55,271 nucleotides of DNA, from positions 43,920 to 99,190 of the forward strand of contig JAUNBF010000005.1 in assembly GCA_030527185.1 (NCBI GenBank), in the 5' to 3' direction. Below the pieces are notes generated by a model that ran no database searches, had not been told where the DNA came from, and saw only the letters and a program-made list of their open reading frames with translations. Positions 30,712 to 39,902 of this stretch are shown piece after piece. Numbering within the stretch: the first letter of the stretch is position 1; each line of letters begins with the position of its first letter. The position numbers and the translations under genes were made by a program. The DNA comes from Planctomycetia bacterium (GTDB lineage: Bacteria; Planctomycetota; Planctomycetia; Pirellulales; Thermoguttaceae).

Positions 30712-32928
30712 TCAGAAAGTTGGGTGAGAGATTTCTCCCTTGCCGGATACCTGACTCTTTATTTCCAGCCGGTATTTTCCGAATGAGACAAAATACGTGT
30801 TTCCCCGACCAGCCCAGTGATTCTGCTTTCCCGGCTCCCAATCGCGCAAAGGTTCGGGCAACTCGGCCAGAGGCAAAATCTCTCCACAATGCAGAGAGGA
30901 AAATCGCTCTGGATAATGCACGCCCCAGGTTGGTCGAAAGGCGTAAATCGTCCAGTCCGGGCGTGTATACTCCTTGCCGGACGGTGTAAATTGCGTGTCG
31001 CACCGTGCCGTCACCATCCACTCACAATCGGGTGTAAGGTAATGTATCTTCGCCAACCGGTTCACTCCGTACAATGCCCGCCAGTAAAGCGACGCGTAAA
31101 GCCGTTCGTTTCCTCTCTTTATCACGATAACGCCATTTTCCGAATCGGTGAACTCAAAATCTTCCGCCGCGTCCTCCATCGGGAACCGCCACGACGAGAG
31201 ATTCGGTTCCGCCAACGGTTTTTCCAAGGCTGCCAGATACCCTGGAATGCCGATTAAAACGTTGCTTACCCGAAGCGAAGGGTCGTTCAGCAGTTTTTCC
31301 ACGGCACACCAATACTGGTTATCCGCCAGTTGCCGCCGAAACGCCTGAATCGACATTTCATCCCCCGCAGCCAAGGCCACCAGCGCCGCGTCCCCTTCCT
31401 TACCAGTGCGGGAACCATACACGACGGGTCCGATCAGCGTGGTATCCCGCCAGCCGATCACCGTTTCCAGCCGCATGGCCTGAAATCCTTCCGCGTCTGC
31501 TGCGGGATAACGGAAAAACAACCGTGCGCGAGCCATTTTCCGCAGTTGCTCTCGCAACGTCTCCTCCGGGCATGAAAGACAAATCAGCGCGGCCCAATCC
31601 AGCACCTCACCATAGCTGCCGACATATCCCAACTCCCGCGTCAATCCTTTCGAGGTTGTTTCGTAAAAAAGCTCACCAAAAGGCTTTTCCGGGCCGAGAT
31701 CCGTTTCCCGACCGCGCCACGGCTCACACCCCATCGCCTCCCGCAGATACCGCACCACCTGCTCCTCCGGCAACGCTTTTTCCGCGTCCAGAATCCGCAA
31801 TGCCCGATTCATCCGGTAAATGTTCCAATCGATGATCATCGACTGGTTGGTATAAAACCGCCGATTGCGCGTCAGAAAAACAAGACTTTGCGAAAACGCG
31901 TCCGCCCAAACATCCCGACGGACATTCCCGTCCGAAAGTTTCTCGTCAAGCCGTTTCTGAAACGCCGCGTCATTCAGCAACGCAACCGCCTCACCCAGCG
32001 GCGCGATCCCGAACCAGTCGCTGTTGTACTGCCGTGGGTCTTTGCAGAGAAGTTCTGGATGCTCTGCCGCCGCCTGAATATAGACGTCCCCCGCTTCCAG
32101 AACCCGGTCGACCACTCGGGAATTCCTGTAAACCGGTGTCCAGTCCCCAACATATCCCTTCGCCAGATACTCCGCGTCCTGAAGCGTCAGTGGGGATTTC
32201 CGCTCCAGACGTGATTCCAACTCCCGACTCACACGCACTTTCACCCGCTCCAGAATCTCCGATCCCGGCGTGAGACGTCGCGGCCAATTCCGCTTTTCCG
32301 CTTTCCCCGCAAAGGGGAGAAACGCGTCGGTATGCGTCGTCGCCTCGTACAACCCCACCGATGCCCCTTCGATATTCTTCTGGAATTGCTCAAAATTTTC
32401 GCCGTAACTCCAAATCCTCCCCGACATGCGAAGTTCCCACCGAATTTCCGACTTTCCCTCCGTCAAACTCCGTGGCAAAACGGTCGTCACAATATAGAAT
32501 TTTCCCGGACATGGCCCTTCCCCACCATGGTGCAGAATATCGTAGTCCCCCAAATGGCGATAGCCCAACTGCTTTCCGTCCACAAACAGAACCAACTGGT
32601 TCGGCGATTCATCCCCACCCCAGAATCGAAACGAAAGGTAATTATCCCCCTGCGGACGGACTTTCAGCGTAAAAAAGAGCGAACCGCTCTGCCAGGTGGG
32701 TTTTTCCGGTGGAAGTATTCGACGGCATTTCTCCCCCATGGCTCCCGCAAATACCTCGGAAACCCCCGGTTCGCCGCTAAAATCGTGACTTTTTTCCGAC
32801 GTTGAATCCCCCAGGTGGAGCGTGTCGATCACCTCCGCCAAGAGAGTGCCGGGAAAAAAACACAGGGATAAAACGGCGAATAAAGAGAGTCGTACTCTAT
32901 CACGATTCCATAAAATGAAGGATAGCAT
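30712..32928 (-). CDS. Large exported protein of unknown function in the xylanase operon
   Basis: I cannot assign a family. The 738-residue product has a long signal region (RVRLSLFAVLSLCFFPGTLLAEV). Residues about 35-180 look like a beta-sandwich (GSLFFTLKVRPQGDNYLSFRFWGGDE, VLFVDGKQLGYRHLG), and the middle part is helical and Trp/Arg-rich (NSDWFGIAPLGEAVALLND, GCEPWRGRETDLG), reminiscent of an alpha/alpha-toroid as in some polysaccharide lyases and hydrolases. The last part is again beta-rich. Start at ATG 32928 with GAAAGAG upstream, 13 bases after the GH10 stop. Its place as the last gene of the LamG-GH127-GH10 transcript suggests a role in hemicellulose breakdown, which is an inference. 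Confidence 0.7.
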   Translation of the reverse strand: MLSFILWNRDRVRLSLFAVLSLCFFPGTLLAEVIDTLHLGDSTSEKSHDFSGEPGVSEVFAGAMGEKCRRILPPEKPTWQSGSLFFTLKVRPQGDNYLSFRFWGGDESPNQLVLFVDGKQLGYRHLGDYDILHHGGEGPCPGKFYIVTTVLPRSLTEGKSEIRWELRMSGRIWSYGENFEQFQKNIEGASVGLYEATTHTDAFLPFAGKAEKRNWPRRLTPGSEILERVKVRVSRELESRLERKSPLTLQDAEYLAKGYVGDWTPVYRNSRVVDRVLEAGDVYIQAAAEHPELLCKDPRQYNSDWFGIAPLGEAVALLNDAAFQKRLDEKLSDGNVRRDVWADAFSQSLVFLTRNRRFYTNQSMIIDWNIYRMNRALRILDAEKALPEEQVVRYLREAMGCEPWRGRETDLGPEKPFGELFYETTSKGLTRELGYVGSYGEVLDWAALICLSCPEETLREQLRKMARARLFFRYPAADAEGFQAMRLETVIGWRDTTLIGPVVYGSRTGKEGDAALVALAAGDEMSIQAFRRQLADNQYWCAVEKLLNDPSLRVSNVLIGIPGYLAALEKPLAEPNLSSWRFPMEDAAEDFEFTDSENGVIVIKRGNERLYASLYWRALYGVNRLAKIHYLTPDCEWMVTARCDTQFTPSGKEYTRPDWTIYAFRPTWGVHYPERFSSLHCGEILPLAELPEPLRDWEPGKQNHWAGRGNTYFVSFGKYRLEIKSQVSGKGEISHPTF

Positions 32929-32941
32929 TTTTGAACTCTTT

Positions 32942-34042
32942 CTAAAATTTCGGGAAACTCTCCACGATGGAATAGAATCCCTTTTTCGGACTCCAATTCC
33001 GGTCAAACGGCAGGGCATAATCGGGTCGATTTTTCTTGGGAAAATAGTTTCGCCAGGAGTATTGATCCGAAATTCCCCAAAACGTCACGCTCGAAATTCT
33101 GTCGGCGTTACGGCACAAAACCTCGAAAACCTGCGCATACACCTCGGCCTGCCTGGCTTCTATTTCAGAGGTGTATTCCCACTTCTCTCCGTCCGGGGCC
33201 TCACGGTTGCCGGGATGATGAACACTCATGTCCAGTTCCGTAATCTGAACATCCAACCCCAGTTCCGCAAACGCGTCAATCGTTTTCTGGAGTTCCTGCG
33301 GCGAAAATGTGTGGATGTCCCAGTGCCCCTGTATTCCCACACCGAAAATCGGTGCGTCGGCAGCCAGCAGTTCCTTCAACATCGCGACCGCTTTGGCTCG
33401 TTTGTCAGGGTTGAGCAGTCCATAGTCATTATAGTAGAGCCGAACGTCGGGATCAATCCGATGTGCCGTCTGAAATGCCCGTAAAAGAAACTCTTTACCG
33501 CAGATTTTGTACCATGGGCTTTCAACGCGGTACGTTTCCTCACCACCATCGGCCAACGCCTCGTTCACCACATCCCAGCAATAAACCACGTCTCGGAAAT
33601 GCTCCATCACACAGGTCATGTACGCTTCCATCCTGGCATAAAGAGCCTCTTTGTCGAGTTGGTTTCCCGCCTCATCGGTAAAAAATCCCGCAGGAGTCTG
33701 ATTGTGCCAGACAAGCGTATGCCCTCGCAATCGCAAACCATGTTCCTTCGCAAACGCGACCAATCGGTCTGCCGGTTCAAAGTGCCCCCTTCCATCCGGG
33801 CGATACAAAGCGTTGGGCTTCATGCAGTTTTCCGCCGTCAGGGAACGGTAGTGCCGCAAAATGTGAGGGGTGTTTTCATCGTTCAGCAGATGTGGCTCCA
33901 CGGCCACACCAATATCGAACATCGGCGTGAATGTTTCCCAAAGCGACGGAATGTTTGCCTGTTCCTGCGTATGAGCATCCATCGCTAAAAACAGAAGCGA
34001 CGAAACCCAAAGGACGATCGTGGAAAATAACTTTTTCAACAT
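32942..34042 (-). CDS. Secreted GH10 endo-beta-1,4-xylanase
   Basis: Cuts the xylan backbone. The 366-residue single-domain enzyme has a signal peptide (KKLFSTIVLWVSSLLFLAMDAHT) and the full GH10 set: LTAENCMKP, RGHTLVWHNQTP, the acid/base in WDVVNEA (E about 161) and the nucleophile in ITELDMS (E about 269), plus TFWGISDQYSW. No carbohydrate-binding module is attached. The ribosome site is weak (GAGAC). It lies 22 bases after the GH127 gene, in the same transcript. Confidence 0.96.
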   Translation of the reverse strand: MLKKLFSTIVLWVSSLLFLAMDAHTQEQANIPSLWETFTPMFDIGVAVEPHLLNDENTPHILRHYRSLTAENCMKPNALYRPDGRGHFEPADRLVAFAKEHGLRLRGHTLVWHNQTPAGFFTDEAGNQLDKEALYARMEAYMTCVMEHFRDVVYCWDVVNEALADGGEETYRVESPWYKICGKEFLLRAFQTAHRIDPDVRLYYNDYGLLNPDKRAKAVAMLKELLAADAPIFGVGIQGHWDIHTFSPQELQKTIDAFAELGLDVQITELDMSVHHPGNREAPDGEKWEYTSEIEARQAEVYAQVFEVLCRNADRISSVTFWGISDQYSWRNYFPKKNRPDYALPFDRNWSPKKGFYSIVESFPKF

Positions 34043-34064
34043 GGCGGGGTCTCGATCTACGGTT

Positions 34065-36329
34065 TCATTCTTTTTGAAGTTCCAGGCAAATCACTTTCGG
34101 AGTTTCGGTTTCCTCGGAACGGATACAAACGTCGTACTTGGAGGCGGCGGGAAGGGAATACGTCCTCTCCGTTTCGGTTTCGGTAAGGGGCGGAATCGGC
34201 TCCCCATTCACCCAGACGGTCATCTTTTGTTCCGATGTGACTGGCAACGTTCGGATTCGCAAGATATTGGCATGTTTCGCGTTGGGGAACTGGAAAGAAA
34301 ACCAGCCGTTTGGCCGTGCCTGCCGCCAGTGGAGGTCACCTTCGGTTCCCGTCACGGAATTTTTAAACGCAACGGCATGGTCGGTTTCAGGCTGTTGCTC
34401 ACCACAGTAGACAACGTCGCAGACAGAGTCCGCAGAATCGTAAACCATTCGGTCGAAAATCGTTTTCCAATACATCACGTACCGCGTTTCGTGGACTCGA
34501 AAAAATGGGATCAGCGTCGCGGTCATTCCGTCGATTCGGAAATGGAGAGAGCGTGAGCCGTCGGCACCTTGCACTGGGTGGACATGTTTCGCTATTTCGT
34601 CGGGTTGGAAGGGAAGGACGGGGATTTCCGCAAGGGGTATTTTGGGACCATGAGCGATATGGGCACCACGTCCCTCGTCGGCAAACAGTCCCGTTTGGTT
34701 TTTCGTGTCTGTCGGGGCGGCCAGCAAAATCGGACCGTAAAAGATCGCGTACCAGGCCGAACGGTCGGGCGGAGTTTCCACATGAATTTTCATCGGAAAG
34801 GCAACGCGAATGGTATCCCCTTTTTTCCACTCCCGCGTGAGGGAAATGTAGCCGTTTTTCACCGGGCAAACAGGAACGTTTTCCCCATTGATGGCGATCT
34901 CTACCCCGGAAGTTGCCCAGTGAGGCCGACGGATTCGGACTTCCAGGGTGGTCGGTTTTTCAGGATTCAGCGTGATTTCGGTAAAATCCTCATCAGGAAA
35001 CCGGGTTTGCTGGAGGACTTCGATCGATTTCTCCTTCCAGGAAAACCGCGAGGCGATAAAAAGATTGACAAACAGCGTCTTTTCCGTGTGAGCATAAATC
35101 ATTTCGCCATATTTCGCATGGTTTTCCATCCCCGAACCGACACAGCACCAGAAACAGGTTTGGGGTTGGGAATAGACACGGTAATGACCACTGCGGGCGG
35201 GAGTGAAATAAACCAGGCCACCCGTGCGGGGATTTTGCGTGGAAAGGATGTGGTTGAACAGGGCTTTCTCGTAAAAATCGGCATAACGGCTGGAAGGATC
35301 GCGGGCAAACAGCATTCGGGTCAGTCGAAGCATGTTGTAGGTGTTGCACGTTTCAGGTCCCTCCACGTCCAGCAAAAGTGGCTCAAAGTTGCGAACATCG
35401 TTGAAATGCTCCCGAAAACTGTTCCCGCCGATGGCAATGGAACGTTGAAAAACGACGTTCTCCCAAAATCGCACAGCGGCGGTGTGCCAGTCGTCGTTTC
35501 GGGCAAGGTCGGCAATACGCTGGAAACCGATGACTTTGGGAATCTGCGTATTGGCATGTTTTCCGGTGAGATTGTCGCGTCCTTCCAGAAGCGGATCCAG
35601 AATTTCCCGATGAGAAAACCGCTCCGCCAGCCGAAGGTATTTTTCGTCGCCAGAGATGGCAAAAGCGTCGGCCAGCGTTTCGTTGATACCACCATGTTCC
35701 GTGCGCAGAATGGTCTGGATCTGGTCGTCGGAGAGATTTTTCGTCCACTCCACGAACCAGTCGGAAAATTTCAAAAACATTGCGCGAGCCTTGACGGAAC
35801 CAGCAATTTCCGCGGCGTCACGCAATCCGGCGAACATTTTATGGAGGTTGTAAATCGGTACCCAATAACGATTCAATCCGAAACTGTTAGACTCAATCTT
35901 TCCATCACGAAGGGCTTCCCAGAGCGGTTTTCCGTTGGGAACCCCACCAAGATAACCATTCCCATGGGCAATCTGGCACTTTTCCAGTTCAGCAATCGCA
36001 TAATCCAACCGCTTGCGGATTTCCACCTCCTCTGTTGCCCCCCACAGATGAGCCAGCGCGGAGAGGTAGTGCCCGGCGATATGCCCGTCCAAACCCGACG
36101 ACTCCCAGTTTCCGTAGGGAGACGCTTGGGTGGGCAGACCCGCTTCCCGAAAGTACGGTGCCAGAAGCCGATCCGCATCAAGTTCCAGCAGGTATTTTCG
36201 ATTCATCTCCTGAGCGTGGAGGAACGGTCCCTCACAAAGCCGCACCTGCGTTTCGGGAAAAACCATCTCTTCCGCAGGCAATGAGGGAACCAGCAGAAAC
36301 ATAAACCACGCAATCCGGCATATTTTCAT
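34065..36329 (-). CDS. Secreted GH127 beta-L-arabinofuranosidase-type hydrolase
   Basis: Family 127 (DUF1680) hydrolase expected to act on arabinofuranosyl groups; in the Bifidobacterium enzyme a zinc-bound Cys is the nucleophile. The 754 residues include a signal peptide and the conserved metal site: ETC (E326, C328) and the adjacent Cys pair in FWCCVGSGMENHAKYGE (395-396). These match the Glu-x-Cys and Cys-Cys ligands of the family. The N-terminal half is an alpha/alpha toroid and the C-terminal part is beta-rich. AAAGGAA precedes the start. Substrate linkage cannot be told from sequence; GH127 members with other specificities are known. Confidence 0.92.
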   Translation of the reverse strand: MKICRIAWFMFLLVPSLPAEEMVFPETQVRLCEGPFLHAQEMNRKYLLELDADRLLAPYFREAGLPTQASPYGNWESSGLDGHIAGHYLSALAHLWGATEEVEIRKRLDYAIAELEKCQIAHGNGYLGGVPNGKPLWEALRDGKIESNSFGLNRYWVPIYNLHKMFAGLRDAAEIAGSVKARAMFLKFSDWFVEWTKNLSDDQIQTILRTEHGGINETLADAFAISGDEKYLRLAERFSHREILDPLLEGRDNLTGKHANTQIPKVIGFQRIADLARNDDWHTAAVRFWENVVFQRSIAIGGNSFREHFNDVRNFEPLLLDVEGPETCNTYNMLRLTRMLFARDPSSRYADFYEKALFNHILSTQNPRTGGLVYFTPARSGHYRVYSQPQTCFWCCVGSGMENHAKYGEMIYAHTEKTLFVNLFIASRFSWKEKSIEVLQQTRFPDEDFTEITLNPEKPTTLEVRIRRPHWATSGVEIAINGENVPVCPVKNGYISLTREWKKGDTIRVAFPMKIHVETPPDRSAWYAIFYGPILLAAPTDTKNQTGLFADEGRGAHIAHGPKIPLAEIPVLPFQPDEIAKHVHPVQGADGSRSLHFRIDGMTATLIPFFRVHETRYVMYWKTIFDRMVYDSADSVCDVVYCGEQQPETDHAVAFKNSVTGTEGDLHWRQARPNGWFSFQFPNAKHANILRIRTLPVTSEQKMTVWVNGEPIPPLTETETERTYSLPAASKYDVCIRSEETETPKVICLELQKE

Positions 36330-36359
36330 CGTTTTTTCCTTTTCGGGAGAGAACGGGCA

Positions 36360-38009
36360 TTATTTTTTTCTTCGCATCGCCAGCAGACCCAATATTCCCA
36401 GCAGGAACAAAACCACCGTGGATGGCTCAGGCACGTTATACGACAGCAGAGCGACTTGATCAGCAGTCAGAGCAGTATTCCAAACTCCCGCATAATCCAT
36501 CAGACCGGAGATGGTTCCAAAGGCGTTATTGGGGGATTCCAGGATCAGAAACTCGTTCCCTGTGGAAAGTTGGGAAAATTCCACCGCAAGACTTGCGGAA
36601 GCCACTTCTTCGCCCAAAGTGGGATCGTAAACATACAGGGAAAGAAGGCCAGTCTCGTCTCCCGTTTTGGCAAATGTACTGGTAAGGTCGTACCACGTAT
36701 CTTTTCCCAAGGCGAAATAATTCTCCACGTGATCTTCGTTATAAAGCTCCAACGTGTAGTTTTCATCGCCGTTATCATAGAGATAATAGGCTCGTGTTGC
36801 GGAAAGATCAAATGGTTTGGCATACAACGTCAAAAGCCCGGTGTCCACAGTTCCGTAAGTGGTTCCCAATCCGAATTTGATGTCATCACTCCAATGGTTT
36901 CGCATGAAGAAAAGCGTTTGCCCATTTCCTTGCGTTGCGTCCGTCGTTAAAAAGGTGTCCATTTTCACCCGCGTGGAGAACGTCATATCGCCAGAATTGG
37001 CGTACAACGCGGGGACGGTCGTATTGTACCCATATCCGTTAACGCCATCTTTTCCGTCCCGAATCGTGATTCCGTTACTATTCAGCGTTCCGGCCAAAGC
37101 ACTGCTGTTGCCTGTTTCCAGGGTAAGTCGCGTATTTCCCAAATCATTCCGGTTGCCACTCAGGTCGATCAAGGAATTTGTAGAGCCGTCCCAATACCCC
37201 GCCGCCGAAGCAATGAGGGCGTCTATCTTTTCCGCGGTCGCCAAAAGGGAAGAGGTGGTTTGCGCGGTTCCCGGCCCCTCCATGGCGCGGACTTTTGCCA
37301 TCGTTGGGCCAGCGGCACCGTTGTAAATGTTGAATTCGCTGAACGTGGCGTTGACATAATGATCAGCACTCCATTGCGATTTTCCGATGTAGTTTGCCGT
37401 TCCATTCAAGTCCGTAAGAGGCGACGGGCTATTTTTATTGGTTCCCACCAACGCTCCGTTCACATAATAACTCAACGTTCCCGTGCTCGTATCCGCGTCG
37501 TACGTTTTCACCACGGTAAAGAGGTAACGTGTGTCCGCGGCAAGTTTATAATCACCTATGGAGCTATTGGAATCCTTTTGGAGAAGCGTGTACGAATCTC
37601 CTAATTTTCTCCAGTCTCCACTGGTGGACAGGAACAGACGATTCGTTATATCATTCTGACCAATATCGAAGATTCGGCTGAAATTTCCGAATTCGTGAAC
37701 GGTAGCCCAAACCTCGAACGTTGCGGAAGTCTGATCCGTTGCAAAGAGGTTATCCGGCAGCTTCACATAAGCACCGTTGGCATTCCCCGACCCCACCAGA
37801 GTCAACGTTCCGGCACTGGTATCTGTCGTGAAAGTTCCCGTGCCTGCCGTAAGGATACTGGCATCGTAGGTTTCTGTCATATTGTTCCAGAGGGTGTTGT
37901 CCACCGTGTTGTAATGGTCAAACGTGTACGAGTGCGTTGCCGTCCATTCCCCCTGTGCCGTGGAGAGACCCCCGACAATCATCACCAAACCAATCAAAAA
38001 ATTCCTCAT
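36360..38009 (-). CDS. LamG-domain PEP-CTERM surface protein
   Basis: Surface protein, probably sugar-binding. The 549 residues start with a signal peptide (RNFLIGLVMIVGGLSTAQGE). Two concanavalin/laminin-G-like domains follow, one about residues 22-215 (HSYTFDHYNTVDNTLWNNMTE) and one about 260-515 (TTVPALYANSGDMTFSTRVKM). The end has VPEPSTVVLFLLGILGLLAMRRKK, a PEP-CTERM sorting signal. ATG 38009 has AAAGGAG upstream. It is the first gene of the GH127-GH10 transcript, so it may act as a surface glycan-binding protein for that system, in the way SusE/F-like proteins do in Bacteroidetes; that analogy is an inference. Confidence 0.88.
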   Translation of the reverse strand: MRNFLIGLVMIVGGLSTAQGEWTATHSYTFDHYNTVDNTLWNNMTETYDASILTAGTGTFTTDTSAGTLTLVGSGNANGAYVKLPDNLFATDQTSATFEVWATVHEFGNFSRIFDIGQNDITNRLFLSTSGDWRKLGDSYTLLQKDSNSSIGDYKLAADTRYLFTVVKTYDADTSTGTLSYYVNGALVGTNKNSPSPLTDLNGTANYIGKSQWSADHYVNATFSEFNIYNGAAGPTMAKVRAMEGPGTAQTTSSLLATAEKIDALIASAAGYWDGSTNSLIDLSGNRNDLGNTRLTLETGNSSALAGTLNSNGITIRDGKDGVNGYGYNTTVPALYANSGDMTFSTRVKMDTFLTTDATQGNGQTLFFMRNHWSDDIKFGLGTTYGTVDTGLLTLYAKPFDLSATRAYYLYDNGDENYTLELYNEDHVENYFALGKDTWYDLTSTFAKTGDETGLLSLYVYDPTLGEEVASASLAVEFSQLSTGNEFLILESPNNAFGTISGLMDYAGVWNTALTADQVALLSYNVPEPSTVVLFLLGILGLLAMRRKK

Positions 38010-38056
38010 TTTTCGCTCCTTTTGAAAGTTGCCCATGTTTGCCATTCTATAAGAAT

Positions 38057-38121
38057 AGTGTAAATCGGGAGTCTTGGAAAGTCAATTGTAAATTTGCGTT
38101 TTGGGGTTATCTTTTTGCGTA
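38057..38121 (-). promoter_or_regulatory. P4: promoter of the LamG-GH127-GH10 operon with tandem sites
   Basis: Minus strand: TTGACT (38085-38080), 17-bp spacer, TACACT (38062-38057). Direct ACGCAAA copies have their cores at 38100-38095 and 38121-38116, 21 bp apart, with 9 bp to the -35 box. The sum (30 bp) equals that at P1-P3. The outer site overlaps the last codons of the lipoprotein gene. Confidence 0.65.
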
Positions 38122-38592
38122 AGTGAGAGTATTTTTCCTACTTTTTACCCTATTTTTCTTCACTTTTTGGGATTGGGAAAATTTCTTTTTTTCTGTGGAA
38201 AGGTCGAAATTTTTCCCCTTCTCCGATTTTATCGCTTTTTCCTCCAACGGTTGGAAGTCTTCCGAGAGCAACGATTGGCAAATCGTGATCCCCCGCCCGA
38301 CATCTTGCGGATTTTTGGAAGGGATTCGTTCGACAATGTTAAAACTCACCCGCACATCCCCCACCGGAACATCCTCCAGAAGATAATGCCCATTGACGAT
38401 TTCCCCGCGTGTTCCCTGAGAGATTCCCTCTCCCGAAGCGGTGTATACCGATATTTCCGCAATCGCCCCGGCTGGAATTGGCTTCCCGGAAAGAGTCACC
38501 TCCCCCTCCCACGTCACGACTGGCAACTTGGGCGAACCACATCCCACCCCTAACAGGCAGATCATTCCCAAAATCATTCCCCAGTTTCGCAT
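38107..38592 (-). CDS. Lipoprotein with transthyretin-like domain
   Basis: Small 161-residue lipoprotein. The lipobox is LLGVGCGS, with Cys at residue 18. The next 90 residues (VVTWEGEVTLSGKPIPAGAIAEISVY) have the pattern of the regulatory, transthyretin-like lipoproteins that often accompany DUF1559 genes in planctomycetes. The C-terminal 45 residues are Lys/Ser-rich (KSEKGKNFDLSTEKKKF) and look like an extension past the normal domain end. GAGGAG precedes the start, which lies 15 bases after the DUF1559 stop, so both are one transcript from P2. Its 3' end overlaps the P4 operator. Confidence 0.82.
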   Translation of the reverse strand: MRNWGMILGMICLLGVGCGSPKLPVVTWEGEVTLSGKPIPAGAIAEISVYTASGEGISQGTRGEIVNGHYLLEDVPVGDVRVSFNIVERIPSKNPQDVGRGITICQSLLSEDFQPLEEKAIKSEKGKNFDLSTEKKKFSQSQKVKKNRVKSRKNTLTYAKR

Positions 38593-38607
38593 CGCTTTTC
38601 TCCTCTT

Positions 38608-39675
38608 TCAATAATCTGTGGCCAATGTTTCCCCACCCGCGGCGCTGGTGAGTGCCCGCCAGGTACGAAGACTGATCCCATCGCTGATGAAAGTTCCCGA
38701 ACCATCGCACCGAGCTACATTCACACCTCCCGCATGGTGACTGCGAGCGGTGTAAACCCCATCACTGGAATCTGCCGTGTAGGTCGGAACGGGAATGGCG
38801 TTTTCCTGATAATAATGGCTCTCCACCACCTGCCTGGCACAAATGTCTCCCTGGCTACTGTTGGGAGGAAACCAACCGGTGAACGTCTGACCGCCCAGGG
38901 AAGTCATGTGGTCGCTGATCGGTCCGCCCCACGCACTTCCTGTGGGGGGAATGACCTTCGTCTCCGAAATCAACAATGTGTTGCTGGTTCCATCCGAAAT
39001 ATTGTCCGTAATCGTCTGACTGACCGGCACCAGCGGCGAACCTAAAAACTCCTGGTTCCACGTGTCGTACCCCGACGCGTTGATGTCCGCGTTCGCGTTG
39101 GGCGACCCCATCGCTTTCTGACCATAATTCGTGTTTCCCCAGTTGGCTACGTAATTCCCACGAACACGCGCCCAGGTACTGTTGTCCCACTCATTTTCCA
39201 CCAACCCTATATCCGACGGACACGCAAACGTCGGAATCTTCGTTCGGCGTAATTCCTCATGGTACGGATCGGAAAAACTCCGCGAAAAATCCATCTTGTT
39301 GAACCATGCCATCTGCTCCAAATGGGGTCCCAAGAGCGGAAGCCATGAAAAATCATCATAAGTTCGATGACCCGCACGTGTCGCGTTATCCAACCGGTTC
39401 CACGAATACGTCCCCGGCGGAAAGCCACCATTGACAGCCGCGTAACTATGCATCGCAAGTGCCAACTGGTGCATATTGTTCGCGCACTGCATCCGCCGAG
39501 CCGCCTCCCGCACCTGCTGTACCGCCGGAAGCAAAAGCCCCATCAACATCCCCATGATGACGATCACCACCAGCAACTCGACCAGTGTAAAACCGCTCCA
39601 GGCCGTCGTGTTCCCAGCAGCCTTGTAATTTGCCCGGCATACCGAAGATTCCACCATTAACAATTTGTGTTTCAT
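38608..39675 (-). CDS. DUF1559 pseudopilin-like protein in the xylan regulon
   Basis: Second DUF1559 protein of the window, 355 residues. A 28-residue leader precedes the prepilin motif GFTLVELLVVIVIMGMLMG, followed by LLPAVQQVREAARRMQCANN. The C-terminus keeps the H-x-DG signature (SHHAGGVNVARCDGSG). Start at ATG 39675 is supported by GAGGAGGG; an upstream frame to 39834 crosses the promoter and is not used. Unlike the copy at 8288, its promoter (P2) carries the same operator as the regulator's own promoter, which links this member to pentose or xylan sensing. The family's molecular role is unknown. Confidence 0.92.
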   Translation of the reverse strand: MKHKLLMVESSVCRANYKAAGNTTAWSGFTLVELLVVIVIMGMLMGLLLPAVQQVREAARRMQCANNMHQLALAMHSYAAVNGGFPPGTYSWNRLDNATRAGHRTYDDFSWLPLLGPHLEQMAWFNKMDFSRSFSDPYHEELRRTKIPTFACPSDIGLVENEWDNSTWARVRGNYVANWGNTNYGQKAMGSPNANADINASGYDTWNQEFLGSPLVPVSQTITDNISDGTSNTLLISETKVIPPTGSAWGGPISDHMTSLGGQTFTGWFPPNSSQGDICARQVVESHYYQENAIPVPTYTADSSDGVYTARSHHAGGVNVARCDGSGTFISDGISLRTWRALTSAAGGETLATDY

Positions 39676-39721
39676 GTCCCCCTCCTCAAAAATTACGTTG
39701 TACACCATGTCCTTTTTCTGC

Positions 39722-39786
39722 ATTCTAATTCCCCCGGTAGGAGTTGTCAATGTAATTTTGCGCAGAAGCGGTTTCCAATTTGCGCA
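39722..39786 (-). promoter_or_regulatory. P2: DUF1559/lipoprotein promoter with tandem sites
   Basis: Minus strand: TTGACA (39750-39745), 17-bp spacer, TAGAAT (39727-39722). TGCGCAAA copies have cores at 39764-39759 and 39786-39781, 22 bp apart and 8 bp from the -35 box. Much of the DNA between and around them is the same as in P1. Confidence 0.85.
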
Positions 39787-39902
39787 ACACCTCAAAGAAC
39801 CTCTGAAAACTCCTTGAAACATGCCCTCCCGCAACTCGTTTCACGCTTCATTTTACGGGAAATGGAACCAACTGAAGGATCGAGGGAGAAAATCTCAAAA
39901 AT

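Noticed and set aside
34569..36284. 571-residue plus-strand open frame across the GH127 gene
   Set aside because: The GH127 product on the minus strand has all family motifs; the plus-strand translation has no domain and no suitable ribosome site.
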